A stretch of DNA of 64,000 bases from Proteiniphilum sp. UBA5384 (GTDB lineage Bacteria; Bacteroidota; Bacteroidia; Bacteroidales; Dysgonomonadaceae). The stretch's first letter is position 1; each line of letters starts with the position of its first letter. The notes under the pieces were generated by a model. It searched no databases and was not told the DNA's origin. It saw nothing but the letters and a program-made list of their open reading frames with translations. This document shows, piece by piece, positions 45,557 to 54,661 of this stretch. The position numbers were made by a program, and so were the translations under genes. The stretch covers positions 28,657 through 92,656 of the forward strand of contig NZ_DHOS01000052.1 in NCBI RefSeq assembly GCF_002410825.1. The letters are read 5' to 3'.

Positions 45557-46903
45557 ATGATGAGAATTTCACATAAAATAGAAGAGGCATTGAAAGCGGC
45601 TGATGAAACGATGGCGCTGATTATAGGGAATGATATATTGCATCAGGTTCCGCAATTATTCAAAGAACAGTTTCCCGAACAGGAGGCAATTATTGTGGCT
45701 GACACTAATACCTATAGAGTTGCCGGAAAAAAGGTGGGGCATTTGCTTCAGGAGTCAGGAATCAAGCAACAGAAAAGCTATATTTTTGCCGATTCGGATT
45801 TATACGCGGAATATGGCTTCGTAGAGGAGTTGGTGGCTGTATTGAAAAAGAACGATGCTGTTCCCATTGCTGTTGGATCGGGAACCATCAACGATTTGAC
45901 AAAGCTGGCTTCTTACAAAACTAACAGGAGATATATGTGTGTGGCGACGGCAGCATCCATGGATGGATATACCGCCTTTGGGGCATCTATTACCTATAAA
46001 GGGGCGAAGCAGACCTTTGATTGTCCTGCACCCCAAGCTTGTCTGGCAGATGTAGGCATTATTGCGAATGCGCCAGTTGAAATGACAGCCTCGGGGTACG
46101 CTGACTTATTTGCCAAGATAACAGCAGGGGCAGACTGGATATTATCAGATGCTTTGGGGGTGGAGAAAATAGACAGGCAATCCTGGGATATTGTGCAGGG
46201 AGGATTGCGCGATGCGTTGGCAGACCCCCAAGGTGCGAGGGAAGGGAAAGTGCCGGCTGTTGAGAAACTGATTGAGGGTCTGATGTTGGGCGGATTTGCC
46301 ATGCAGGCACATAAGACAAGTCGTCCCGCATCGGGTGCGGAACATCAGTTTAGCCATTTGTGGAATATGGAGCATCATACCAACCACGGAAAGCATGTCT
46401 CACATGGGTTCCAAGTAGCTATCGGTACATTGGCAGTAACTGCCCTTTATGAATTGTTTTTAGATGCACCGATCCAGGATTTGGATATCCAAGCTTGCTG
46501 TCAGACTTGGCCTACATCGGAAGTGTTGGAAGAGGATGCCCGTGAGCGATTCCGGGATACTGATTTTCCGGATATAGGCGTCGTGGAAACAAAAGCCAAG
46601 TATATCTTCAAAGAAGAACTTTCAGGACAATTGCAGGTACTGAAAGAGAACTGGGCCGAGATTCGCGCGAAATTGAAAGCGCAATTGGTGCCATACGCAG
46701 TGGTCAGACAGCGCTTGTCACTGGTAGGGGCACCTGTCAATCCCGAAGATATCGGGATAACCCGTGAATATCTGAGACAAACATTTGTCCGTGCGCAATA
46801 TATCCGCCGTCGATTTACTATTCTTGATATAGCGGTAAGAACAAATATGCTGGATAAATGGCTCGACCAACTCTTCGGAAAAGAAGGAATTTGGGAAATT
46901 TAG
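45557..46903 (+). CDS. araM: sn-glycerol-1-phosphate dehydrogenase (AraM/EgsA family)
   Basis: The 448-residue NAD(P)-dependent enzyme interconverts sn-glycerol-1-phosphate and dihydroxyacetone phosphate. The sequence shows the iron-containing alcohol dehydrogenase/dehydroquinate synthase fold: AVGSGTINDLTK (nucleotide site, about residues 105-117), VATAASMDGYTAFGAS, SGYADLFAKITAGADW (first metal Asp), GAEHQFSHLWNME and HGKHVSHGFQVAIGT (metal His residues). It is about 50 residues longer than B. subtilis AraM. In archaea this activity makes membrane lipid backbones; in bacteria such as B. subtilis araM lies in the arabinose operon. Here it sits among glycerol phosphate uptake and phosphodiesterase genes, so a catabolic role for sn-glycerol-1-phosphate is inferred. 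A second ATG at 45560 is possible. Confidence 0.92.
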   Translation: MMRISHKIEEALKAADETMALIIGNDILHQVPQLFKEQFPEQEAIIVADTNTYRVAGKKVGHLLQESGIKQQKSYIFADSDLYAEYGFVEELVAVLKKNDAVPIAVGSGTINDLTKLASYKTNRRYMCVATAASMDGYTAFGASITYKGAKQTFDCPAPQACLADVGIIANAPVEMTASGYADLFAKITAGADWILSDALGVEKIDRQSWDIVQGGLRDALADPQGAREGKVPAVEKLIEGLMLGGFAMQAHKTSRPASGAEHQFSHLWNMEHHTNHGKHVSHGFQVAIGTLAVTALYELFLDAPIQDLDIQACCQTWPTSEVLEEDARERFRDTDFPDIGVVETKAKYIFKEELSGQLQVLKENWAEIRAKLKAQLVPYAVVRQRLSLVGAPVNPEDIGITREYLRQTFVRAQYIRRRFTILDIAVRTNMLDKWLDQLFGKEGIWEI

Positions 46904-46941
46904 GACGAGAAGAAAACTTATTAAAATGCCTTGCCACGAGC

Positions 46942-47091
46942 ACAATTATCAAATTTGGATTATAGGGATTCGGTGCCGATCCCTGCAAAACATTGGCTGT
47001 CAATGTAGATACCGGTGAAGAACTGGCTATGACTACTTCGTATTACCACAGAGGGAAAAATCTTTATTATAACATATTTACCCGATGTTGA
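46942..47091 (+). pseudogene. Remnant of an FGGY carbohydrate kinase (ribulokinase-like) N-terminus
   Basis: In the 401-base gap 46904-47304 a broken reading frame can be read. The codons at 46944-46970 give NYQIWIIGI; after a frameshift the codons from 46966 give FGADPCKTLAVNVDTGEELA and then TTSYYHRGKNLYYN, up to TGA at 47089-47091. Ribulokinases of Bacteroidota start with a similar VIG(I/V)D(F/Y)GSDS(C/V)R..VV...TGEE(I/L)A.....YYPRWK..LY pattern. The rest of the gene is missing. From about 47092 to 47304 I see nothing recognisable apart from A/T-rich sequence before the SusC gene. The relic fits loss of an arabinose-type kinase that once followed araM. Confidence 0.55.
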
Positions 47092-47304
47092 TATGGTTTA
47101 TAACCGGCTTTATTAACAATACCTCAGGTTAAGTGAACTATAAAGATTGAACTTACGATAAAAATACCATCAGTTGAAGTAGCTAATTTATTGACCTGCA
47201 TTTCAGGGATGATATTTAAAATCCAAAAAGTATTTAACAGGTTAATGAGCTGATAAACATATAATAATGGAAGAGTGAAACATTAGTTTTTAATCTATTT
47301 AAAC

Positions 47305-50300
47305 ATGAACAAAAAATCATTTTCGAAAACAAGAAGAGAAATGTTGTATACAATATTTCTACCAGGATCAATTTCGACAAGGGTTAGAAGGTTGTCGGGA
47401 TCCGGGCGACGGACGCTCTGCGTGTTAATGTTGAGTTGCTTCTGTTCGCTTGCATTGATGGCGCAAAAGCGGGTTACGGGTACCGTGACTGATCCCATGG
47501 GTGAACCTGTGCCGGGCACCAATGTGGTGGAAAAAGGCACCCTAAATGGGACTATCACTGATACGAATGGTAAGTATACGCTCGAAATGACCGATACCAA
47601 CCCCACATTGCTTTTTTCTTTCATCGGCTACATATCGCAGGAAATACCCGTGGGAGAACGCTCAACAATTGATGTGGTACTGAGGGAGGATACCCAATCG
47701 CTCGACGAATTGATTGTTGTGGGATATGGCACTACGCGGCGGCGTAATTTGATAGGTGCTGTGGAACAAATCAGCGGAGATATCGTTGCTGAAAGGGCTA
47801 ATATGAATGTGAGTCGCTCATTACAAGGACAAGTTCCGGGTATGACTATCACGTTAGCTGACGGTAAACCGTCTCGCAATGCATCTATCTCGTTGCGAGG
47901 GACAAGTAGTATTGGAGCAGGTGGTTCGGCACTTATCCTTGTCGACGGAGTGGAGGCACATGGCGACCTGACGACTGTCAATCCCGCCGATATTGAGAGC
48001 ATCTCGGTACTGAAAGACGCCTCATCTGCTGCTATCTATGGAGCCAAGGGGGCTTTCGGTGTGATACTTATTACCACTAAGAAGGCAGGCGAGGGTAAAG
48101 CGCGCGTCAATTATAACGGTGGCGTGTCGATACACAAACGTATTTTCGAACCGGATTTGGTGTGGAACGGATTAGAATGGACCGATGGCTGGTATAAAGC
48201 TTATATTGAAGGTCAAGGTACTGCTCCGGCAGGTATCAATAATGTCTTTAAGTATAACGATGACTGGTATAACGAATTGGTGAAACGCGATGCCGATCCG
48301 ACGCTCGAAAAGGTGCGTGTCAACAAAAATGGTGAATACGAGTATTTTGGTAACACGAACTGGTTCGACATTATCTATAGAGATCATACCTTTTCAACCG
48401 AGCATAACCTTAGCGTTTCGGGTGGTACCGAAAAGGCAAAATATTATGTGTCGGGACGTTACTTTAATCAAGGAGGAATTTATACTGCAGGAAAAGAGGA
48501 TTTTACGCAATATAATTTTCGTGCTAAAGGTTCGCTTCAACTCTCCAAGCAAATCCTGATTGAGAACAACACCGACTTTATCCGCCGCAGTATTCACCAA
48601 CCTATGGTGATGTACGATCGACAGTTGCTACCGCGAATGCTTCAGCATCAGGGCTATCCGATGACAATGCCGAAGAATCCCGACGGAACATGGACGGAGA
48701 CAGCTGTTTATACCGGCTGGGCCGGTTTCGTGGAAGGCACGTCGTATCAACACAATAAAAAATTTGACCTCAAGAACACGACGACAATAACCTATACACC
48801 GATAAAACAGTTGATTTTGAAGGCGGACTATTCCTATTATTTTAATTACTCGGAAAGAGATCGTGTGGAAAATATGTATGATTTCTATACTGGACCACTA
48901 CTTAAAGGTACACGCAACACTTTCAATTCACTCGAGCATTGGGGATATAATAACGAATATCAGGCGTCGAACTTTACTGCCAATTATATACCTGAATTCA
49001 ATAACTCAGACCATAAACTGAATATCCTTGGGGGAGTTAATACCGAGCATAAATATACCCGCAACCATTCCATGTACCGTCGTGGACTGATATACGAAGA
49101 AAAGCCTACTTTTGCACTGATGGACGGTGATTACTACACGCTTAACCAGACGGGCTCCGAGTGGTCGTATGCAGGCTTGCTTTATCGTGTCAATTATTCC
49201 TTTAAAGACCGTTATCTGATGGAAGTAAGTGGACGCTACGATGGTTCGTCAAAATTTCCATCCAACCAGCGTTTCGGTTTCTTTCCTTCGGGGCAGTTGG
49301 GATGGATTGTTTCGGACGAGAGTTTTATGAACGGCACTAAAAAATGGCTTGACATGTTCAAACTTCGTTTTACAGCAGGTAGCTTGGGTAACGGTGCAGT
49401 TGATCCATTCCTTTATATGTCAAATATGACAATAGGAAGGACTTCGGCCATTATTGACGGTGCATTGCAGAGCTATACCTATGCACCAGGCAATGTGCCT
49501 TCAACATTGACATGGGAAACTAATACCACTTACGATGTCGGTTTCGACTTCCTCGCGCTAAGGAATCGTTTGAGTTTTGTGTTCGATTACTATCACCGTT
49601 ATACGAAGGATATGTTCACTGTAGGGGTTGAGCTTCCTGCGGTTTTTGGTTCTACGGTACCTAAAGGTAATAACGCCAACTTGAAAACGAAAGGATGGGA
49701 AGTATCGCTGCAGTGGCAAGATTCTTTTAATGTGGCAGGTAAGCCGTTTAATTATAGCATAAAGGGGATGTTGTGGGATAGCCGCTCGTGGGTTACTAAA
49801 TATAATAACGTGCTCAAATCGCTTGGCAGCGGTCAAACGGCAAGCTATTATGAGGGGATGGAAATAGGCGAAATATGGGGATATCATATTGAAGGTCTTT
49901 TCCGCGACCAGGATGATATCAACAACCATGCCGATCAGTCGGCAATCCGCGTCTCGACGCAGAACATACTCGCACCGGGCGACTTGAAGTTCGCCGACCT
50001 CAACGGCGACGGCGTTATCAACACCGGGGCTAATACTGCTGAAGATCCGGGTGACCGTCGCATCATAGGTAATACTTCCATCCGTTACAATTATGGCATT
50101 AATCTCGGTGTCAATTGGAATGGTATAGGCTTGAGTGCCGTTATTCAGGGTATCGGTAAACGCGATTGGTATCCACATACCGAATCGGCTTATTTCTGGG
50201 GGCAATATGATCGTCCGTACAGTTTCATGCTTCAGCTTCATACCACAGATAATGTGTGGACAGAAGAGAACCAAAACTTCGATGCTTACTGGCCCCGTTA

Positions 50301-50634
50301 TCGCGGTTATCTCAGCGGTAGCGGTAAATCTATGGGGGTTGTGAACGACCGGTATTTACAAAATGCTGCCTATGTGCGGTTGAAAAATATGCAGGTAGAT
50401 TATTCTTTCAAGGATAAAATATGTAATTTACTCCATGTAGAAAACCTACGAATTTATATCGCAGGTGAAAACTTATGGACATGGTCGCCGATGTTTAAGG
50501 TTACACGTAACTTCGACCCCGAAGTGATTGGCGCGGGAGATTCCGATTTCCGTAGTACTGCCGGTACAGATGGCGACGGTTACGGTTATCCACAGCAAGC
50601 TACTTATACTTTTGGACTTAATGTTACATTTTAA
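47305..50634 (+). CDS. SusC/RagA-family TonB-dependent transporter (set 3)
   Basis: The 1109-residue transporter has an unusually long N-terminal region. The hydrophobic signal (VLMLSCFCSLALMAQ) lies at residues about 40-54, so the true start may be ATG 47341 or later. It then has the carboxypeptidase-regulatory-like domain (GTVTDPMGEPVPGTNVVEKG), the GYG-type plug start DELIVVGYGTTRRR, GSALILVDGVEAHGD and VLKDASSAAIYGAKGAFG, and the barrel ending in LNVTF. No promoter of the clear consensus type is visible within 100 bases upstream; a TATTTAACAG stretch at 47230 recalls one before araM. Its substrate is inferred to be phosphoester-linked from its operon partners. Confidence 0.95.
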   Translation: MNKKSFSKTRREMLYTIFLPGSISTRVRRLSGSGRRTLCVLMLSCFCSLALMAQKRVTGTVTDPMGEPVPGTNVVEKGTLNGTITDTNGKYTLEMTDTNPTLLFSFIGYISQEIPVGERSTIDVVLREDTQSLDELIVVGYGTTRRRNLIGAVEQISGDIVAERANMNVSRSLQGQVPGMTITLADGKPSRNASISLRGTSSIGAGGSALILVDGVEAHGDLTTVNPADIESISVLKDASSAAIYGAKGAFGVILITTKKAGEGKARVNYNGGVSIHKRIFEPDLVWNGLEWTDGWYKAYIEGQGTAPAGINNVFKYNDDWYNELVKRDADPTLEKVRVNKNGEYEYFGNTNWFDIIYRDHTFSTEHNLSVSGGTEKAKYYVSGRYFNQGGIYTAGKEDFTQYNFRAKGSLQLSKQILIENNTDFIRRSIHQPMVMYDRQLLPRMLQHQGYPMTMPKNPDGTWTETAVYTGWAGFVEGTSYQHNKKFDLKNTTTITYTPIKQLILKADYSYYFNYSERDRVENMYDFYTGPLLKGTRNTFNSLEHWGYNNEYQASNFTANYIPEFNNSDHKLNILGGVNTEHKYTRNHSMYRRGLIYEEKPTFALMDGDYYTLNQTGSEWSYAGLLYRVNYSFKDRYLMEVSGRYDGSSKFPSNQRFGFFPSGQLGWIVSDESFMNGTKKWLDMFKLRFTAGSLGNGAVDPFLYMSNMTIGRTSAIIDGALQSYTYAPGNVPSTLTWETNTTYDVGFDFLALRNRLSFVFDYYHRYTKDMFTVGVELPAVFGSTVPKGNNANLKTKGWEVSLQWQDSFNVAGKPFNYSIKGMLWDSRSWVTKYNNVLKSLGSGQTASYYEGMEIGEIWGYHIEGLFRDQDDINNHADQSAIRVSTQNILAPGDLKFADLNGDGVINTGANTAEDPGDRRIIGNTSIRYNYGINLGVNWNGIGLSAVIQGIGKRDWYPHTESAYFWGQYDRPYSFMLQLHTTDNVWTEENQNFDAYWPRYRGYLSGSGKSMGVVNDRYLQNAAYVRLKNMQVDYSFKDKICNLLHVENLRIYIAGENLWTWSPMFKVTRNFDPEVIGAGDSDFRSTAGTDGDGYGYPQQATYTFGLNVTF

Positions 50635-50645
50635 TTTTTTGCACT

Positions 50646-52433
50646 ATGAGAATTTATAACATATATAAAATGAGGATTCTTGCATTAATATTGTTTGGAA
50701 CAATATTAGCATTGGGTTTTTCTTCTTGCCAAGATTTCCTTACTGTATATCCTGAGAACCAGATGAGTTCGGAAGAATTTCTCCAGACGGAAAAAGATAT
50801 GGAAATCTATTGCAACGGTTTTATACAGCGAATATTATCTGGCGGGTTGAGTCTCTGTTATGCCGATGCTAATAGTGATAACGTGGCAACCCGCACCTCT
50901 ACTTCGTTTTTAATTGGTGACACATGGCGTCCCGAAGATCAGGGTGGTTGGTCATGGACAACACTGCGCGACATAAACTGGTACCTCGACAACCTTCCCC
51001 GTGCCAAATCAAATGTTTCAGAGGTCACCTATAAACATTACGAAGGCGTAGGTCGTTTTTGGAGAGCGTATTTTTACTATGATATGGTTAAAACTTTTGG
51101 TGATGTGCCATGGTATGATCATGAATTGCAATCGACTGATCACGAAGCACTTTATAAACCCCGTGATTCGCGTGAGTTTGTGATGGATAAAGTACTTGAA
51201 GATTTGAATTTTGCTGCGCAGTATTGTTCTTCAGACATTAAGGTTGTTGCCTCTTCGACCAAAATTAGCCGTTGGGTAGCACTCGCTTTTAAAGCCCGCG
51301 TTTGTCTTTTCGAAGGTACTTATCGTAAATATCACGTTGAATTAGGGTTGCAAAGTTCGGTGAACAAATTCCTCAACGAAGCTGCCACTGCCTGCGAAAC
51401 GCTGATGCAAGAAAGTCCTTATGGTCTTGTCACGAATGGCGATGTCAAAACGCAGTACCGCTCGCTTTTCACCAGTGATGACCTCAACACAAAAGAGGTA
51501 ATTCTTGGTGTGGCGTATAAAACAGGTGTAAGGATGCACAACGTAACATGGTATACGCTCTCGGCATCGGCGGGTTCAAGCTGGTCAATGACAAAACAGT
51601 TCGTCAATCAATATCTTATGCTTGATGGCTCACGTTTCACTGATAAAGCAGGCTACGAAACGATGTCGTATACTGAAGAGTTTAAAAATCGTGACAATCG
51701 CATGGCGCAGACTTTGTTGTCGCCCGACTATGAACGAAAAGTGAATGGTACGGTACGACCGGTTGCACCTGAATGGGGTATTACCAACACAGGCTACGAA
51801 ATTATCAAGTGGGTTATTGACGATGATGTACATATTGGTATGACAACTTCAGTTAATTCGCTACCTATATTTCGTTTTGGCGAAGTGTTGCTCAATTATG
51901 CGGAAGCAAAGGCTGAACTAGGGGAGATGAGTGAAGCCATTTGGAATAAGACTATTAAGCCCCTCCGTGAACGTGCAGGAGTAAGCGGCGCTGTTCCTGC
52001 TACTTACGATTCCTATCTTGCCGCTTACTATCTTAATCAAACTTCCGATAAGTGGATATTGGAAGTGCGCCGTGAACGTGCTGTGGAAATGGCTTCTGAG
52101 CAGGTTCGCAACGACGATATTATGCGATGGAAGATGGGAGAATTACTCGAGCTTCCTTGGTACGGCATTTATATCGGCGAACTGGACAAGGGGTATGACC
52201 TTAATGGTGACGGTACAGTCGATCTGACTGTTTCTACCACAGGCAGTGCCAGCACATCGCGTGTAGTGCTCGGTTCTGCTTTCCGTCTGAGTGAAGGAGA
52301 TCATGGCTATATCGACTATGGTTATAATATTAACAGGATGTGGACAGATCGCAAATATCTGCGTCCCATACCTGCTACTGCCCTTCAGATGAATCCTGAT
52401 TTAGGACAAAACCCGGGATGGGGCGAGAAATAA
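50646..52433 (+). CDS. SusD/RagB-family lipoprotein (set 3)
   Basis: The 595-residue lipoprotein (lipobox GFSSC, Cys 28) starts CQDFLTVYPENQMSSEEF, the most typical SusD N-terminus in the window. YEGVGRFWRAYFYYDMVKTFGDVPWYD, PIFRFGEVLLNYAEAKAELG and the C-terminal ILEVRRERAVEMASE block follow. It lies 11 bases after SusC. It contains a calcium-loop-like segment DLNGDGTVDLT near residue 520, which may be a metal-binding insertion. It forms the surface lid of the transporter and contacts the ligand, which is unknown. Confidence 0.94.
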   Translation: MRIYNIYKMRILALILFGTILALGFSSCQDFLTVYPENQMSSEEFLQTEKDMEIYCNGFIQRILSGGLSLCYADANSDNVATRTSTSFLIGDTWRPEDQGGWSWTTLRDINWYLDNLPRAKSNVSEVTYKHYEGVGRFWRAYFYYDMVKTFGDVPWYDHELQSTDHEALYKPRDSREFVMDKVLEDLNFAAQYCSSDIKVVASSTKISRWVALAFKARVCLFEGTYRKYHVELGLQSSVNKFLNEAATACETLMQESPYGLVTNGDVKTQYRSLFTSDDLNTKEVILGVAYKTGVRMHNVTWYTLSASAGSSWSMTKQFVNQYLMLDGSRFTDKAGYETMSYTEEFKNRDNRMAQTLLSPDYERKVNGTVRPVAPEWGITNTGYEIIKWVIDDDVHIGMTTSVNSLPIFRFGEVLLNYAEAKAELGEMSEAIWNKTIKPLRERAGVSGAVPATYDSYLAAYYLNQTSDKWILEVRRERAVEMASEQVRNDDIMRWKMGELLELPWYGIYIGELDKGYDLNGDGTVDLTVSTTGSASTSRVVLGSAFRLSEGDHGYIDYGYNINRMWTDRKYLRPIPATALQMNPDLGQNPGWGEK

Positions 52434-54571
52434 TGTTTAATCTCAGAAAAATACAGAAAATGAAGACAAATTTTTTTAAAAAATTAGTGTTCCTTGTACT
52501 TATAGCGGTGGAAATAGTGTCTTGTAGTGATGAAACTACGCCTTTTGTATTACGCAGTACCGATGTACTTGAATTTGCTTACGAAACTTCATCGGAGATT
52601 TTTACGCTCCGCAGTAACGGTGCGTGGAATGTAAGTAGCGAAAACGACTGGATAAAACTTGATCCCGCTTCTGGTACAAGCGACGGTATTAAATACGAAA
52701 CCGTTACTGTTACTGTTTTACGTAACGAGGGCGAAGATCGTACCGGTAAGGTGGTCATCAACGCCGCAGGTAAGGAAATTTATATCGACGTGCTGCAAAG
52801 TGTGGGGCCTATCATCTCTTTTAGTGAGCCGACCCTTTTTGGTGCCCTGCAAGAGAACCAGGACGCTTCGCTGGCTAAAATTCGCATACCTTATTCGGGC
52901 GCTATTGGCGACGAGAAATTCACCGTTTCGGCAACTGCATCGGGTGCAGCCGCAACAGGCCTCAGCCCCGTAAACAATTATGAGGTACAACTCAACAGCA
53001 AATCAGGCTATTTCGACGTACCGCTTGTAGGTTCGCCAACGTCTTCCGGCACGATCACTTTTGAGATTACCACCTCTTATACTTCGTTGCATGCGAATGC
53101 CAAAATCCCTGTATGCAACGGGCTGGTATATCCTCCATTGAATATCACGTTGGGTGTTCCTGTTCTTACTAACACCGAAACATTTAACGTTACACGAAAG
53201 TTAAAAGACGTGGTTCTTGAAATTCCTTATACTGATGCCGAAATAGGAGTGCAGTTCACCCTGGGCGTTGAGATTACAGGTATTAAGGGTATTAATTCCA
53301 TTGAAAATTTCCCCGTCAATATAACATCGCCAACTGGTACCATAAAGATACCGGTGAAAGGGGTGCCTTACCATGCAGGTGAAGCGTTGTTCGAGATTGT
53401 TTATCCCGGTCCGCCGCTCTCATCCATCACCGTTCCGGTGATTAATGATGGCAAACGTTATTTCCCCGGCAGTATCCTCGTTACGGGCGCAATGAGCGAC
53501 CCGCGTGGCAACGACTGCAACACGGCAATGAACGTCTCATGGTACAATCCCAACGAAGACGCCAACATTCACGGCGACGGTTACGAGTATGTACAACTTA
53601 TGGCAACCGAGGATATTGATTTTGCCGTTACGCCCTACTCGGTGATTATCGCCAAGAATACTGCCACTCAGAAGCCAACCAACAAGGGTTGGATTGAAGG
53701 TGGTTCGCGGACATATAAGTTCAATCTGACGGAAGGCAAAGTTTCGAGAGGTGAGTTCTTCTATATTGGTGGCAAGGCGAAAGCACTTAACGGATATTCT
53801 TCCAACTCCAATAACACAACGGCTTCATCGTTTGATGGTTCGGTTGTGGACAAATTATGGACAGGCCATCCCATCGAAATACCCGGGTGGGCCCCAAAAA
53901 ATGGAGGTACAACACAGGCCAATGGCGGTATTATCAGTATCAAAGATGCCAAATGGATACGCTGTAAGCCATATATCACCGAGGCGGGTGATGACGGTAT
54001 AGGTGATCCTATTCAGTCGAACAATCCTGGTGTCATTAGTAATGCCGCTAATGCCGGTGCCTCTCAAGCCTCGGTTGGTGTCGATGGTATCGGAGTATTC
54101 GAAGGTACTGCAGTCACGGAAGAAAGTATTCCTGTTGACCTGATATTCTTTGGTGAAAGCGCAACGTCAGCATCCGATTATACCGCCAACAATATGGGTT
54201 ACACAGTCCCTCTGAATGATTTCTATAGCCCTGTCAATATTTCAAGTGGTGAAGCACAACCCTACTTCGGTCAAGGCAGTAATACTTCGTTCCTCAAAGG
54301 CGGACAGCCCGAACTGACAATGGGGTTACCTTGCAGTATTACCACCGCCGGAATAGCCAATGGACGCGACTGCAGCGCATTCATCAAGTTTGCAGGCGAA
54401 CTCGATGCCGACAACAGTTGGATAAAACCGCGCGAAACGCGGACGATCTATTTGCTCGAACCCAAGAACTGGCTTGAACAGTACAACCTAAACCGCCCGG
54501 CACAATTGTCCGATATCGAAAGCAATGTAACACAAGCGGGAGCCAATGGTGCAGTAATGATTGTGCGTTGA
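52433..54571 (+). CDS. Large BACON-domain surface lipoprotein (set 3)
   Basis: The roughly 712-residue lipoprotein (lipobox EIVSC) starts at an ATG overlapping the SusD stop (TAATG at 52431-52435); ATG at 52460 is a good alternative directly before the signal peptide. It has one BACON-like domain (FTLRSNGAWNVSSENDWIKLDPASG), then two homologous Ig-like repeats of about 110 residues (LAKIRIPYSGAIGDEKFTVS and VVLEIPYTDAEIGVQFTLGVE). A C-terminal region of about 350 residues follows, with GILVTGAMSDP-like and EFFYIGGKAKALNGYSS segments, that I do not recognise. Unlike the corresponding proteins of sets 1 and 2 it lacks the GKTN-type domain. It is probably the surface substrate-binding protein of this set. 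Confidence 0.75.
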   Translation: MFNLRKIQKMKTNFFKKLVFLVLIAVEIVSCSDETTPFVLRSTDVLEFAYETSSEIFTLRSNGAWNVSSENDWIKLDPASGTSDGIKYETVTVTVLRNEGEDRTGKVVINAAGKEIYIDVLQSVGPIISFSEPTLFGALQENQDASLAKIRIPYSGAIGDEKFTVSATASGAAATGLSPVNNYEVQLNSKSGYFDVPLVGSPTSSGTITFEITTSYTSLHANAKIPVCNGLVYPPLNITLGVPVLTNTETFNVTRKLKDVVLEIPYTDAEIGVQFTLGVEITGIKGINSIENFPVNITSPTGTIKIPVKGVPYHAGEALFEIVYPGPPLSSITVPVINDGKRYFPGSILVTGAMSDPRGNDCNTAMNVSWYNPNEDANIHGDGYEYVQLMATEDIDFAVTPYSVIIAKNTATQKPTNKGWIEGGSRTYKFNLTEGKVSRGEFFYIGGKAKALNGYSSNSNNTTASSFDGSVVDKLWTGHPIEIPGWAPKNGGTTQANGGIISIKDAKWIRCKPYITEAGDDGIGDPIQSNNPGVISNAANAGASQASVGVDGIGVFEGTAVTEESIPVDLIFFGESATSASDYTANNMGYTVPLNDFYSPVNISSGEAQPYFGQGSNTSFLKGGQPELTMGLPCSITTAGIANGRDCSAFIKFAGELDADNSWIKPRETRTIYLLEPKNWLEQYNLNRPAQLSDIESNVTQAGANGAVMIVR

Positions 54572-54596
54572 TATTGACTTAATAGAAATAATATTT

Positions 54597-54642
54597 TGAG
54601 GCTGTATTAAAAAACGCTTTTGATGCAGCCTCATTAAAAATT
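54597..54642 (+). terminator. Hairpin between the set 3 lipoprotein and its phosphoesterase gene
   Basis: Arms TGAGGCTG (54597-54604) and CAGCCTCA (54626-54633), followed by TTAAAAATT. It looks like a terminator or attenuator in the 90-base gap, so the next gene may be expressed less than the SusC/SusD genes. Confidence 0.7.
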
Positions 54643-54661
54643 TATATACAAAGAAGATTTA

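Noticed and set aside
47320..47327. TTTCGAAA-like octamer near the set 3 SusC start
   Set aside because: It lies inside the predicted coding sequence, lacks the TTTTGA partner and is not near a promoter box.
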